Origin: a virus
Strand: one strand, 5' to 3'
Length of the DNA: 40,635 nt
Virus record (IMG/VR): IMGVR_UViG_3300025154_000033
Coordinates: 1 to 40,635 of that record
The position numbers and the translations under genes were made by a program. How positions within the stretch are numbered: position 1 is the stretch's first letter; each line of letters opens with the position of its first letter. This document shows positions 8,397 through 17,132 of this stretch, piece by piece. The notes under the pieces are model-generated. The model had not been told where the DNA came from. It made no database searches and saw nothing but the letters and a program-made list of their open reading frames with translations.

Positions 8397-10304
8397 ATGA
8401 AGCGTTTTATAATTTCACTTTTGCTTTTATTTGTATTCGTTACACCATCATTTGCGGTCTACACATCAACGTTAACCGGTGCACAAATTGATGGCGCTCT
8501 AATCAGCTCGTCAATGCCTGTTGGCTTGTCAGATTTACAAGCAATTGCAGCAGATACATACCCAGACGGCTATGTTTTTACAACTAAATATCGCACTACC
8601 GACGGCGACGGTGGCGGTGGATCTTTCCGTTGGCTTTCTGGCGATCAATCGGCAAATGCTGGTGTTTTGGTCGATACATCACAGGGGGTGTTTGTTTTGC
8701 CTTTAACCCCCGGAGATGGATCTACGGGATGCTGGGTGCGTGTTAACTATAGCGCCGCTAATGTGCGCTATTTTGGAGCAAAGGGCGACGGAACAACCAA
8801 CGATCAGCCGGCTTTTCAAGGAGCTGCTAATATTGCAAAACTTTTTGGCATCCCGATTTATGTTCCCGCGTCGGCGTCTTTTTATCTTCTCGAAGGCGTT
8901 GGCGTTGACCAAGTTGCCTTGGTTGACTGCACCCATGACATTTTGATTTTTGGCGATGGGCTTGCAAGTAAAATAAAACGGGGGGCAGCAACATCAACGG
9001 TTGATTTTATCAGCCTATTCGACATCAGAAATCATGCCTCGGCTGTTATTAATGTAGAAATTCGAGATCTTTACATTGACGATAATGCCACAAACAATCC
9101 GTTAAGCGGGACTGATGTTAACGAATTCCAGCACAATCATGTTTTCGCTGTTCAGCCGCAAAGCGTGGGTGGCATTAATGTGGTTTCCTTCTCCAACATT
9201 TATTGCACCGATCCCATGGCAGATGTGTGCAACGTGTCCGGGAACGCCACGCTAAGCGCCAATAAGATCATTGCCGATCAAATTGTATCGGAAAACAGGA
9301 CCAGAACTAGAAGCGATGTGACGGTTACATGTAGTTACGACACGCTGATTATATCAAACTGCGACTGTAGTGCAATTGAAGTAGAAACAAACTCGGCAGC
9401 AGAGGCAAATTTGGGGCAGACGTTTGTCTCAAACTGCGTAACAGATATGCTCGACTTGAGTTACTTATCGTATGCCAGGCCGCTTTTCCTCGACAATGTT
9501 TTAGTCAAAAAGACTCTGGTTATTGAAGGGTTTAACGTCCAAGCTCAGAACAGCACGTTTCAGCTTAGCGGATCGTATCGGCTAAACAGCAACTTGATTG
9601 CAGGTGTCGAGGTAGATTTCAGAAACTGCCGGTTTAAGGCCAACAGTGATTTTGTTGGGGCCAATGGATTAACATATGTTTCTGGTTCGACCACAACGCC
9701 GAAGCGTATTTCCTTTGATGGATGCGAGTTTGATCCCAACGGGGTGGCACCATACCTGTTTTATGACATCAATGCTTATTTGACTGGCAAGCGAGTATAT
9801 TTTACAAACAACACGTTTAAGGACGGAGCAACGGCACAAGATATGCTTTTCCGTTCAGGGTGGTTCTCTTTTGTGCAAAATTCGTTCGAACGTACGTCTG
9901 GCTTGTGTATGGCACAATCCACCGTTGCTGATTTTGCTGAAAACTATCTTGAGTTTATTGGTAACTCAGTACAAAAAACCGGGGTGGAACTGTGGCAACC
10001 GGCCATTGGTGGAGATTACACTGTTAATATTATCATGCGGAATAATTGGGCCTATGACGGGCTTGGGGCACTCATCGCCTTCACGCGCTATGATAAAATC
10101 ATGGCACCACGCGGGGCTGGGTTGGTCCTCAATTTTAAACAGGTGGACACAGGCGAATCCGACGGAATACCGACAGCGGGAAAATATGTTAAGGGTCATT
10201 GGGTCCGCTATATAGCACCAGTTGCTGGTGGTTATTCTGGGGCCGTTTGCACCGTTTCAGGCAACCCGGGAACCTGGAAAGAATGCGGGGCGGTGGCCCC
10301 CTAA
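8397..10304 (+). CDS. Tailspike-like protein with pectate-lyase fold and signal peptide
   Basis: 635 residues, with a strong ribosome binding site (AAGGAG). Residues 1-20 form a textbook Sec signal peptide: MKR, a run of Leu/Phe/Val, then TPSFA before the likely cleavage point. Residues 124-136 read RYFGAKGDGTTND, the hallmark that opens Pectate_lyase_3 right-handed beta helices in phage tailspikes. The rest is Asn/Asp-rich repeating strand sequence, as expected for a beta helix. The likely role is receptor binding or polysaccharide depolymerisation at the tail tip. A cleavable signal peptide is unusual for a virion protein that assembles in the cytoplasm. Confidence 0.82.
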   Translation: MKRFIISLLLLFVFVTPSFAVYTSTLTGAQIDGALISSSMPVGLSDLQAIAADTYPDGYVFTTKYRTTDGDGGGGSFRWLSGDQSANAGVLVDTSQGVFVLPLTPGDGSTGCWVRVNYSAANVRYFGAKGDGTTNDQPAFQGAANIAKLFGIPIYVPASASFYLLEGVGVDQVALVDCTHDILIFGDGLASKIKRGAATSTVDFISLFDIRNHASAVINVEIRDLYIDDNATNNPLSGTDVNEFQHNHVFAVQPQSVGGINVVSFSNIYCTDPMADVCNVSGNATLSANKIIADQIVSENRTRTRSDVTVTCSYDTLIISNCDCSAIEVETNSAAEANLGQTFVSNCVTDMLDLSYLSYARPLFLDNVLVKKTLVIEGFNVQAQNSTFQLSGSYRLNSNLIAGVEVDFRNCRFKANSDFVGANGLTYVSGSTTTPKRISFDGCEFDPNGVAPYLFYDINAYLTGKRVYFTNNTFKDGATAQDMLFRSGWFSFVQNSFERTSGLCMAQSTVADFAENYLEFIGNSVQKTGVELWQPAIGGDYTVNIIMRNNWAYDGLGALIAFTRYDKIMAPRGAGLVLNFKQVDTGESDGIPTAGKYVKGHWVRYIAPVAGGYSGAVCTVSGNPGTWKECGAVAP

Positions 10305-10305
10305 A

Positions 10306-11277
10306 ATGAAACTTATCCGGCCAATATTTATTGATGACGATTCCCTGGTTGCCTCGGACGTCCCGGAAAACGATTACGCTGCGTATGCTGTCGGAACAAC
10401 GTATGCAACCGGTGATAAAGTTCTTGTTCTCGCGACTCACAAAATTTACGAGTCGCTGACCGACGGAAACATCGGCAATGATCCGACGACAGACACGGCA
10501 AATTGGCTGGACATTGGCTATGACAACCGCTGGAGGATGTTCGACGGGTCGGTGTCGACTGCCACAACTCAAGCAGCATCGATGGAAGTCAATCTGCAAG
10601 TTCCTTTTTATGTTGATTCCATCGCGCTTTTAAATGTATACGGCGAGAAAATAACGGTAAAAGTTGCTTTGCTTGATGTTACCGAACCATTTTATACAGC
10701 AACGGAAGGGCAATTTAAAACGGCGGATGATGAAGATTTTTATGTGCAAACCCCTCCTATTTATTTTAATGTAATACCGATTGATTTGATCCAGTCCATA
10801 AACAGCTATGAAATAGACACACAAAAAAGAGATTTTGTTTTAACAGGTTTAACAGATTTGTATGACCCCGGTGAATCTAATCTAGCAATTTTGATAACAA
10901 TTGAAAATTCTCAGGTTGATGGAGATGTGTCTTGCGGCATGTGTGTTTTGGGAATTGCTCAAGATCTTGGTTTAATGGGATGGGCACCACGAATCGGGAT
11001 TATTGATTACAGCAAAAAAACCGTTGACGACTTCGGAAACCCAACAATACTTGAGCGCAATTACAGCAAACGACTTTCGGCTGAATTGTGGATTGATAAC
11101 TTGTCTATCGATAGAATTGTTCGTTTGCTGGCTCAATATAGGGCAACCCCGGTGGTCTGGTTCGGAACCGACGCTTTTGATTCCACGATCATTTATGGGT
11201 GGTATCGAGATTTTGAAGCGATCATTGAATCGCCCGCCGGTTCAAGATGCTCATTAGAAATTGAAGGGATGATTTAA
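10306..11277 (+). CDS. Distal tail protein with carbohydrate-binding-like N-terminus
   Basis: 323 residues from ATG 10306, one base after the tailspike stop. The open frame extends upstream to 10222, but that part overlaps the tailspike. Residues 25-70 (YAAYAVGTTYATGDKV, then YESLTDGNIG and TANWLDIG) resemble the CBM5/12-like module found in many phage tail proteins. The C-terminal half is strand-rich (APRIGIIDYSKKTVDDFGNP, VVWFGTDAF). A minor tail or baseplate role is inferred from position. It ends tail-to-tail with the DNA polymerase gene; the stop codons overlap and no terminator lies between them. Confidence 0.7.
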   Translation: MKLIRPIFIDDDSLVASDVPENDYAAYAVGTTYATGDKVLVLATHKIYESLTDGNIGNDPTTDTANWLDIGYDNRWRMFDGSVSTATTQAASMEVNLQVPFYVDSIALLNVYGEKITVKVALLDVTEPFYTATEGQFKTADDEDFYVQTPPIYFNVIPIDLIQSINSYEIDTQKRDFVLTGLTDLYDPGESNLAILITIENSQVDGDVSCGMCVLGIAQDLGLMGWAPRIGIIDYSKKTVDDFGNPTILERNYSKRLSAELWIDNLSIDRIVRLLAQYRATPVVWFGTDAFDSTIIYGWYRDFEAIIESPAGSRCSLEIEGMI

Positions 11278-13181
11278 AAGAAAGTGATTTGCTCAGGCTT
11301 TTTTGCGCGATGATAAAAATCTATATCATGTAACATTTCAATAGTTTCATTAATGTACCATTGATAATTAATATCATTTGGAAAAGCAAGGGGCAAATCC
11401 ATACAGGGTTTTGCCCCTTCACTTTTAGCAACTTTGTTTCCGCTGGCAATGTAATTAATCGTTTTGTTTTTTGTCTCGGTTGAATAGTACCAGCGCACAG
11501 CTTTGCCGAGATAAACGCCGTCTTGCTCACCCCCTCCTTTTACTGTTCGCACAGTCAAAAAGCGAGTCAAATCTTTGCAGTTTAAAATTGTTTCTTCAAT
11601 AGGGATGCTGCCCACAATAAGGGCTTCAATTGCATCGACACAGATTAATGAAGTTGGGTTTTTCTGCAATCCTGGTGCTGAATAAGCGCCCTTTGCTTTG
11701 CACTTGCCGTCTTCCTTGACAGCAATATAATTGTTTACGTCACGTGAGTAAACGGCTTTGTATCGGGTTTCTTCTGTTTCAAAGTCGGTCAATCGTTCCC
11801 AATGTTTTACAACATTATTCAAATCATTGTAACGATCAACCTGGCATTTAATAATAATTCCGTCGGTATTTCCAGACACAACGGGGATACCAATCAATTC
11901 GATCATTTCAATTAGCATTAAAAGTGAAAGCTGACCACTAATTGTAACTTGAATCATTAAATCGGGAGCGTACAAACTTGAGTATTTAGAGCCTAATTTG
12001 CCAAATGATCCATTAATTGTAATTTTAAGTGAATCAGCTACTACTTTGTTTTTTTCCTTTTTAGCTTTTAACCTTCGTTCAACGATTGAACGATAAACTT
12101 TTAAAAAGGCTTTCCCCATATGTGAAGGGTAAAGACCTTGATTCAGTATTATATTCGGGTAATAGCTCGCGACGTCCCTATCAATTAATAAAGTATTTTC
12201 GTCTGCAATATGATGCACGTTTTCTTCATTTGAATGCAGTCCGCCTATTCCCATGCGGTAATAAGTGCTGCTTATTTTAACTTTTTTTAGTTCTGTAAAC
12301 TCTTCGGGTTCTTCAATTGAGCCGTTTTCTTTTACCACAAAATCGGCATTCGCAACAATAGAAAGCATGTTGTTTAATTGTTCGGACTGATATTTAATAT
12401 ATTTAGGAACTTTGTATTTATAAATTGTTCCCGGCGCGATTCTTGGCCGCTTTGAATATCTGCCATTGACCTTGGCAACCTCTTCGCTTATAACGCATTC
12501 AGCAATTTGAGCGTCTGATTTCGAGCGCAAGTCTTGCCCATACTCCACCGACATTTGGGCACGAAGCTCCAATTGTGGGCAAAGCTCTTTGCAAAGCAGG
12601 GCGGTCAAGTCAAGGTCATTAAGGCAATAAAACCGTGTTTCGTTCATTTGGCTTGCCGTCAGGGCCGTGCTTGGATCATAAGGCAGGTCTTGCATGCGTT
12701 CGCAGTGCAAGCGACCCCCGTAGACCTTCAAGGAGGCTTTGAGCGGGGCAACTTCGATCAAGTCGATGTGGTTGAGCGGCAGAATTTTAAACTTATATTT
12801 TTCTTCAAGCTCCTGGCGACGAAGGTTATACAAAATCAAATCGTCGGTTGCATCTTTTAAAGTTCGGCAACTTGCGCCGGACAAAGCCAAAAAAATAACA
12901 GGAATGTCATAATTGATTGAATTAAATCCAACAAGGCAAAAGTTGAATAAGACAAACCAAAGTAATTCAAAATCTAAATCTTTGCTTTCCGTTCGCTCAA
13001 AATAAATAACTTTGTTAGTCTCAATACATTTAAACGCAATCAAAAAATAATTAGGAAAGCACTCAACGTCAAAAACTAAAACTTTGCCCTTGCTGGCTTG
13101 CAATTCTGCAACCGTAAAAAGAGCAAAGTCTTTTTTGACTCGCGGGGGTGTGGTAAGGGGTTTGTTTTTTGGTTTGAACAT
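11274..13181 (-). CDS. Family B DNA polymerase with 3'-5' exonuclease
   Basis: 635 residues. N-terminal DnaQ-like exonuclease: ExoI FDVE (D38, E40), ExoII GFNSINYD (N87-D92), ExoIII YCLNDLD (Y185-D189). Polymerase motifs: A, IDRDVASYYPN (D334, with S339 Y340); B, KITINGSFG (K386-G394); C, GNTDGI (N438 T439 D440). Motif C usually reads DTD; here the first Asp is Asn, but the Asp that binds metal in RB69-like enzymes (D623) is kept, so activity is expected. It is short for PolB and lacks a clear TPR2 insertion, so it probably uses RNA priming plus the clamp encoded just upstream. It is the last gene of the leftward replication block. Confidence 0.9.
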   Translation of the reverse strand: MFKPKNKPLTTPPRVKKDFALFTVAELQASKGKVLVFDVECFPNYFLIAFKCIETNKVIYFERTESKDLDFELLWFVLFNFCLVGFNSINYDIPVIFLALSGASCRTLKDATDDLILYNLRRQELEEKYKFKILPLNHIDLIEVAPLKASLKVYGGRLHCERMQDLPYDPSTALTASQMNETRFYCLNDLDLTALLCKELCPQLELRAQMSVEYGQDLRSKSDAQIAECVISEEVAKVNGRYSKRPRIAPGTIYKYKVPKYIKYQSEQLNNMLSIVANADFVVKENGSIEEPEEFTELKKVKISSTYYRMGIGGLHSNEENVHHIADENTLLIDRDVASYYPNIILNQGLYPSHMGKAFLKVYRSIVERRLKAKKEKNKVVADSLKITINGSFGKLGSKYSSLYAPDLMIQVTISGQLSLLMLIEMIELIGIPVVSGNTDGIIIKCQVDRYNDLNNVVKHWERLTDFETEETRYKAVYSRDVNNYIAVKEDGKCKAKGAYSAPGLQKNPTSLICVDAIEALIVGSIPIEETILNCKDLTRFLTVRTVKGGGEQDGVYLGKAVRWYYSTETKNKTINYIASGNKVAKSEGAKPCMDLPLAFPNDINYQWYINETIEMLHDIDFYHRAKKPEQITFF

Positions 13182-13182
13182 T

Positions 13183-14151
13183 TCACCCCCTCACCTGCAT
13201 AATAGCACCCCTAGTTCGTTCACCGAAAAAAAACATCATATTCTTATGCGTTTTATAATCGGCAAACAAACAACAGTTTTCAATTAGTCTTAATTGTTTT
13301 ATAGCAAAAGCAGCGCCTAAAGTCAAGCCGGAAAGTTCAAAATTAGCGCCTTCATTTTCTTTTTTAGAAGTTCTGAGTTGATCTTGAAAAAAATAAACAT
13401 ATTCACCAAAATCTTTTAATGTGTCAACAGCTTTAAAAAAGTCTTTTGGTAATTCTTCGGCGTTTGTCTTTTGATTTAAAATGCGATTGCAGTCTGGAAA
13501 TTTTTCTTGATATAATTGAGTTTTAATCCAAGCTCCGTTTTCGAAATGAAAAGTGATTGAATTATCGGAAAAGCCTAATTGTTTTAGTTTTTGGCTGGAT
13601 TTTACAACGGCTTTGATTGCTGAAACAGGTATGACCAAATTTGGAGGCAAGTCGACCCCGTGCCAATACTCGATAACAACGGCACCGTTGGTCCCGGTGA
13701 CTGAGCCCGGGCCAAGCAGAATTGCAGAATTATGAACGAGAGATGAGTCTTCAGAAGGCAAATGAGCAATGAGGGCCAGCCCTTGTATCAGTTCGTCGGT
13801 GATCATCGCCTGTGGGGTGTCTGGCGAGGTTTCCGGCAGGTCTTCGGCGGTGCAGGGGATGACCACTTGCAGTTTTCCGGACTTAACGGCAAGGCGGTTG
13901 CCTTCGAGTTGCGTCATGCTGATATTTTGCCCACAATTGGCCAAGGCTTTTTGCAACGTGGCTGTGTGTGGGCAGCAACTCAGTTCTTCGGCGATTGGAT
14001 GACCGATAGTGGTTTGCCCATCTGTGGCCGTCAAAAAATTATCACCAAACCGACAATGAGTCTGAAAAACATTACCTTTATCCCTTTGCACTGGATAAAT
14101 AAATTTAATAGCGTCAAGCAAACCTTTTGATATTTTGGGTTGTTTGGCCAT
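13183..14151 (-). CDS. DNA polymerase sliding clamp (beta-like)
   Basis: 322 residues. Matches the layout of bacterial beta clamps: NFLTATDGQTTIGHPI in the first domain, GTNGAVVIEYWHG and LPPNLVIPVSAIKAV in the second, and FPDCNRIL, the equivalent of the common YPDYxxVI segment. It should encircle DNA and tether the phage PolB encoded one base downstream. The ATG shares one base with the stop of the preceding small gene (TAATG), implying coupled translation. A phage-encoded clamp next to PolB suggests replication is fairly independent of the host. Two TGTGGGCA sites lie only 39 bases apart inside it, in opposite orientation. Confidence 0.85.
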   Translation of the reverse strand: MAKQPKISKGLLDAIKFIYPVQRDKGNVFQTHCRFGDNFLTATDGQTTIGHPIAEELSCCPHTATLQKALANCGQNISMTQLEGNRLAVKSGKLQVVIPCTAEDLPETSPDTPQAMITDELIQGLALIAHLPSEDSSLVHNSAILLGPGSVTGTNGAVVIEYWHGVDLPPNLVIPVSAIKAVVKSSQKLKQLGFSDNSITFHFENGAWIKTQLYQEKFPDCNRILNQKTNAEELPKDFFKAVDTLKDFGEYVYFFQDQLRTSKKENEGANFELSGLTLGAAFAIKQLRLIENCCLFADYKTHKNMMFFFGERTRGAIMQVRG

Positions 14152-14264
14152 TATCGTTTTCCCCTTTTGGCTTCGCGAAGCAAAGCGCTACATTTTTTAC
14201 AGCACGTTTTACTGTTAGGCTTTTGCGGCTTGAAGGGTTTTGAACACCATTCACAAATTTTCAT
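14151..14264 (-). CDS. 37-residue zinc-ribbon-like microprotein
   Basis: Very short gene with a good ribosome binding site (GAGGA, five bases from ATG) and a TAATG overlap with the clamp gene. The product has CEWC near the start and CCKKC after 15 residues, and is otherwise Lys/Arg-rich, so it looks like a single zinc knuckle that could bind nucleic acid or a partner protein. It resembles the CxxC start of the small zinc proteins common in phage replication operons. The function is not known. A branched hairpin at 14278-14376 lies just upstream. Confidence 0.7.
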   Translation of the reverse strand: MKICEWCSKPFKPQKPNSKTCCKKCSALLREAKRGKR

Positions 14265-14277
14265 AGCATCCTCAAAA

Positions 14278-14376
14278 ATTAAACCCCGGTTAAAACTGGT
14301 GACTGTTCTCAGTCAACGAGATTTAACCCCAACGCCTTTGTAAGTTGTTAAAGTTCTATTTTAACCGGGGTTTAAT
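14278..14376 (-). repeat. Long-loop inverted repeat, leader-like element 1
   Basis: 14278-14295 and 14359-14376 form a perfect 18-bp inverted repeat separated by 63 bases. The loop holds its own hairpin, TGACTG-ttct-CAGTCA at 14300-14315, so the RNA would branch. On the - strand the outer stem ends in GGGGTTTAAT followed by TTTTT, then the ribosome binding site of the 37-residue gene. Stem, T-run and position fit an attenuator or cis-regulatory leader. A second element of the same design is at 17993-18060. Confidence 0.65.
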
Positions 14377-14378
14377 AT

Positions 14379-14579
14379 CTAAAACGGAATTTCATCGTCA
14401 ATACTAAAATGTTTTTCGCAACTGTAGCAAATAATCCTTGCTGGCGGTTTTGCGTTAAACTCTTTGCAGGTTTCATTTTGTTCATCAAATTTAATACAGT
14501 TTAAACAGTTTCTTGTTTTACTGTCAAGCGTTTTTTCGAATTCTTTTGTTAATTCTCGGATGAACTGGTAATTTAACAT
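14379..14579 (-). CDS. Small Cys-rich protein
   Basis: 66 residues with ribosome binding site GGAG six bases before ATG. The N-terminal half is helical (RELTKEFEKTLDSKT). The C-terminal half carries C-x2-C-x8-C, then PPARIICYSCEKHF, a cysteine layout (CxxC, C, PP.xI..xC) that recurs in short phage proteins of unknown function and in the C-terminal tail of the exonuclease at 17133-17975. It probably binds one zinc ion. It lies directly downstream of the helicase gene in the same operon. Confidence 0.7.
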   Translation of the reverse strand: MLNYQFIRELTKEFEKTLDSKTRNCLNCIKFDEQNETCKEFNAKPPARIICYSCEKHFSIDDEIPF

Positions 14580-14591
14580 TTGAGGCTCCTT

Positions 14592-16163
14592 TCAAAATTC
14601 ACAACTTAAAATTTCAGGAAAACGACGATTAACCCATACTCGAATTCTTTTTGGTGGTGTTAGCTGCGAGACTTTCAGCAACGCTTCATCGGTAGTGGCT
14701 GGCGGTTCTTCATCATGGCGCTGCTTCCACCATTCTCTTGCGCGTTTGCCGGCAAAACCAGAGTGCTCCAAACACACCCATTCGTTAAACATTCGAAGAC
14801 CTGAATAATAGCAAACTTTGATCGACGGTGGGGATCCGATTTTATGATGCCGTTGATAGATAACTTTCTGAATGTCAAAATATTCAATAACCGGTGCGTC
14901 TGAACGTAAAATCTCATGTTCGCCTGCTGTCGGTTTAAGCTTGGTTTGGAAGGTAAATTCGTGACCGCAAGAACAGCAAAAACGGGCAGAAGCATGGTTG
15001 TAAACTCCACAATTTTCACAAATTCTTACCGGTGCTTCGCCTACTTTCTGGCCTTTTTTTCGAGGCAACACCGGGTCATTAATCGGGCCGAGTCTGGGAA
15101 CGTTCCCAGCGTAGTCTAAAACTAAGCAATTGGCTTTTTCTTCACAGGGTCGGGTTCCGCGCCCCAACATTTGGACATGCAATCCAGGTGAAACAGTTGG
15201 CCTAAATGATCCGATTAAATCAATCGGCGGATGATCGAAGCCGGTAGTTAAACAATTGTTATTTACAATACAGCGCAATTTTCCGCTTTTAAATGCCGCA
15301 ATCCTGGCGTCCCGTTCAGATCCGCTCATTTTGGAATGGACGGCAGCGGCGTCAATTCCCATGCTTGTTAAAATTTGGGCAGCATGTTCACTGCTTTTAA
15401 TACCGGATGCAAAAATTAACCAGCTTCGCCGGTCGTATCCGTATTGGACCAGTTCTTTTAATCCTTCAAACAAAACTTTATCAGTTTCATCGTCTAATTT
15501 TCCTTTGGCAAAATCACCGTTAACAATATTGATTTCCGAAGTGTCAATTTTGGTATTTGTTGGCCTTGGAATCAGCGGAGCAAGAAAACCGTCCGTAATG
15601 AGCCGATTAAACGCTTCAACACCTGTGAGGTCAAAACAAATGTCGGTAAAAAGCCCTTCGTCGGTGATTAAACCCTGACCAAGCCGGAACGGAGTTGCTG
15701 AAAGGCCGATGACTTTAATGTGGGGATTAATTATTTTAAATCTTGTAATAACGTTTTGATATGTCGTGTCATCTTTTGGGCTTACAAGGTGTGCTTCATC
15801 GATTATAATTAAATCACGGTGGCCGAACGCCTCAACGCAATTTTTAACCGATGCCATGCCACCAAAAATAATTGGCCGAATAATGTCTTTTTGATTTAAC
15901 CCCGCAGAATAAATTCCAGTAGGAGCAGTGGGCCAAATACTTTTTAATTTGTTGTGATTTTGTTCTATCAATTCTTTAACATGAGTCAAAACCATAAAAC
16001 GTTGTCGAGGCCACATATTCAAAACACGCTGAATAAATCCGGCAATAATAACTGATTTGCCCGTGCCTGTGGGCAAAGCCGTCACTGGATTGCCTTGGTT
16101 GCCTTCTTCAAAATAATCAAAAATGCTTTGAATGGCGTTTTCTTGGTAGGGTCTGAGAATCAT
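14592..16163 (-). CDS. SF2 DEAH-box DNA helicase with zinc ribbon
   Basis: 523 residues. Motif I PTGTGKS (31-37), motif II IDEAH (121-125), motif III SATP (155-158), motif VI QMLGRGTRP (331-339): all core SF2 helicase motifs are intact, of the type III restriction / SSL2-like group. A zinc ribbon follows at 382-399 (C382, C385, C396, C399). The C-terminus has VCLEHSGFAGKRAREWWKQR, a region common in phage copies of this helicase. It should unwind DNA during replication or recombination. Its start overlaps the radical SAM stop (ATGA), so the two are co-translated. Confidence 0.9.
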   Translation of the reverse strand: MILRPYQENAIQSIFDYFEEGNQGNPVTALPTGTGKSVIIAGFIQRVLNMWPRQRFMVLTHVKELIEQNHNKLKSIWPTAPTGIYSAGLNQKDIIRPIIFGGMASVKNCVEAFGHRDLIIIDEAHLVSPKDDTTYQNVITRFKIINPHIKVIGLSATPFRLGQGLITDEGLFTDICFDLTGVEAFNRLITDGFLAPLIPRPTNTKIDTSEINIVNGDFAKGKLDDETDKVLFEGLKELVQYGYDRRSWLIFASGIKSSEHAAQILTSMGIDAAAVHSKMSGSERDARIAAFKSGKLRCIVNNNCLTTGFDHPPIDLIGSFRPTVSPGLHVQMLGRGTRPCEEKANCLVLDYAGNVPRLGPINDPVLPRKKGQKVGEAPVRICENCGVYNHASARFCCSCGHEFTFQTKLKPTAGEHEILRSDAPVIEYFDIQKVIYQRHHKIGSPPSIKVCYYSGLRMFNEWVCLEHSGFAGKRAREWWKQRHDEEPPATTDEALLKVSQLTPPKRIRVWVNRRFPEILSCEF

Positions 16164-17131
16164 TTATTTGAATTCCATTTATGCAAACTGGTTTGTATTC
16201 TATCTTTATTTGTATGTCGTCTTTTTAAAAATTGCTCAAACGATAAACTCTTAAAAGCAAAAACCTGATTACACCATGCAGCAATGTCAATATAAAATTC
16301 CCTATTCTCAGATTTCCAGCACGAAATATCGCGCATAATATAGGGAAGTAATTTGCGTTCTTTTAAAAATTCAATACGTTTTATTGTTTCATTTAATTTC
16401 ATGTCGGGTTTAACATAAACAAAAAATTTAAATTGCCAATCTTTACGCCAAGTCAAAAGAGATAATTGTTTTTCTATAATTGTTTGTTGATCCAAATTGT
16501 CGAATGCAAAAATATATTCTTTCCAATAATTAAGTTTTGACAATAAGATCGAGTTTTCTTCTGTTACAAGTCTGATGTCTAGTCCTTGATTAAATTGATG
16601 TTTAACATTTAGTTCGATAAGTTCTTGCAATATATCGCAGTGATTAGGAAGTGCTAGAAAATTGTTGTCTAAAAATTTAACTGTTTTGTGTTTCGAAATT
16701 TGCTTTACTGTCGAAACCTGCCTGACAAACCCTTCCATCAAATGTACTTTACAAAATGAGCATTTACGAATACAGCCCCGCGATATAAACCCATAACTGG
16801 TTTTTGTTTCATTGTAAATACTATAGTCTGGTTCGCTATTTTCTATTTCTTCGGGTAGTTTTGTCGTAAGGTCAAATCCACTTCCGCCAAACTGTATATT
16901 TTCACCCTTTACATAATTCGCGGAACCTTCAAAAATAACGCTACAAAATATTAAATCATAACAACTGGTGTTTATATTGTGTACAATTTTTTTTCTATCG
17001 GGGTAATACGGAATAAATAATCGAGTCAAATCAACAATACACCCCCAAAAATTAGATTTATAAAAAGCGGAAATCTTCATTAATGCTAAATTGGGTATGG
17101 TTGAGTCGGCGTCTATCAATAAGATTTTCAT
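16160..17131 (-). CDS. Radical SAM protein with B12-binding-like N-terminus
   Basis: 323 residues from the ATG at 17131, two bases past the previous stop; an in-frame ATG at 17146 would add five residues. MKILLIDADSTIPNLALMKIS resembles the first strand and helix of cobalamin-binding domains. QFGGSGFDLTTKLPEEIE and PDYSIY precede GFISRGCIRKCSFCKVHLMEG, whose C120-x3-C124-x2-C127 is the radical SAM [4Fe-4S] motif. FLDNNFLALPNHCDIL and FNQGLDIRLV follow, a pattern I associate with a family of unknown reaction found in phages and prophages. It lacks the canonical DxHxxG B12 motif by eye, so cobalamin use is doubtful. It is very AT-rich compared with the helicase. Confidence 0.82.
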   Translation of the reverse strand: MKILLIDADSTIPNLALMKISAFYKSNFWGCIVDLTRLFIPYYPDRKKIVHNINTSCYDLIFCSVIFEGSANYVKGENIQFGGSGFDLTTKLPEEIENSEPDYSIYNETKTSYGFISRGCIRKCSFCKVHLMEGFVRQVSTVKQISKHKTVKFLDNNFLALPNHCDILQELIELNVKHQFNQGLDIRLVTEENSILLSKLNYWKEYIFAFDNLDQQTIIEKQLSLLTWRKDWQFKFFVYVKPDMKLNETIKRIEFLKERKLLPYIMRDISCWKSENREFYIDIAAWCNQVFAFKSLSFEQFLKRRHTNKDRIQTSLHKWNSNK

Positions 17132-17132
17132 A

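Noticed and set aside
11860-11880. PolB motif C with Asn as sign of an inactive polymerase
   Set aside because: The Asp that binds metal in related enzymes is kept, motifs A and B are intact, and I recall similar NTDG motifs in other phage polymerases.
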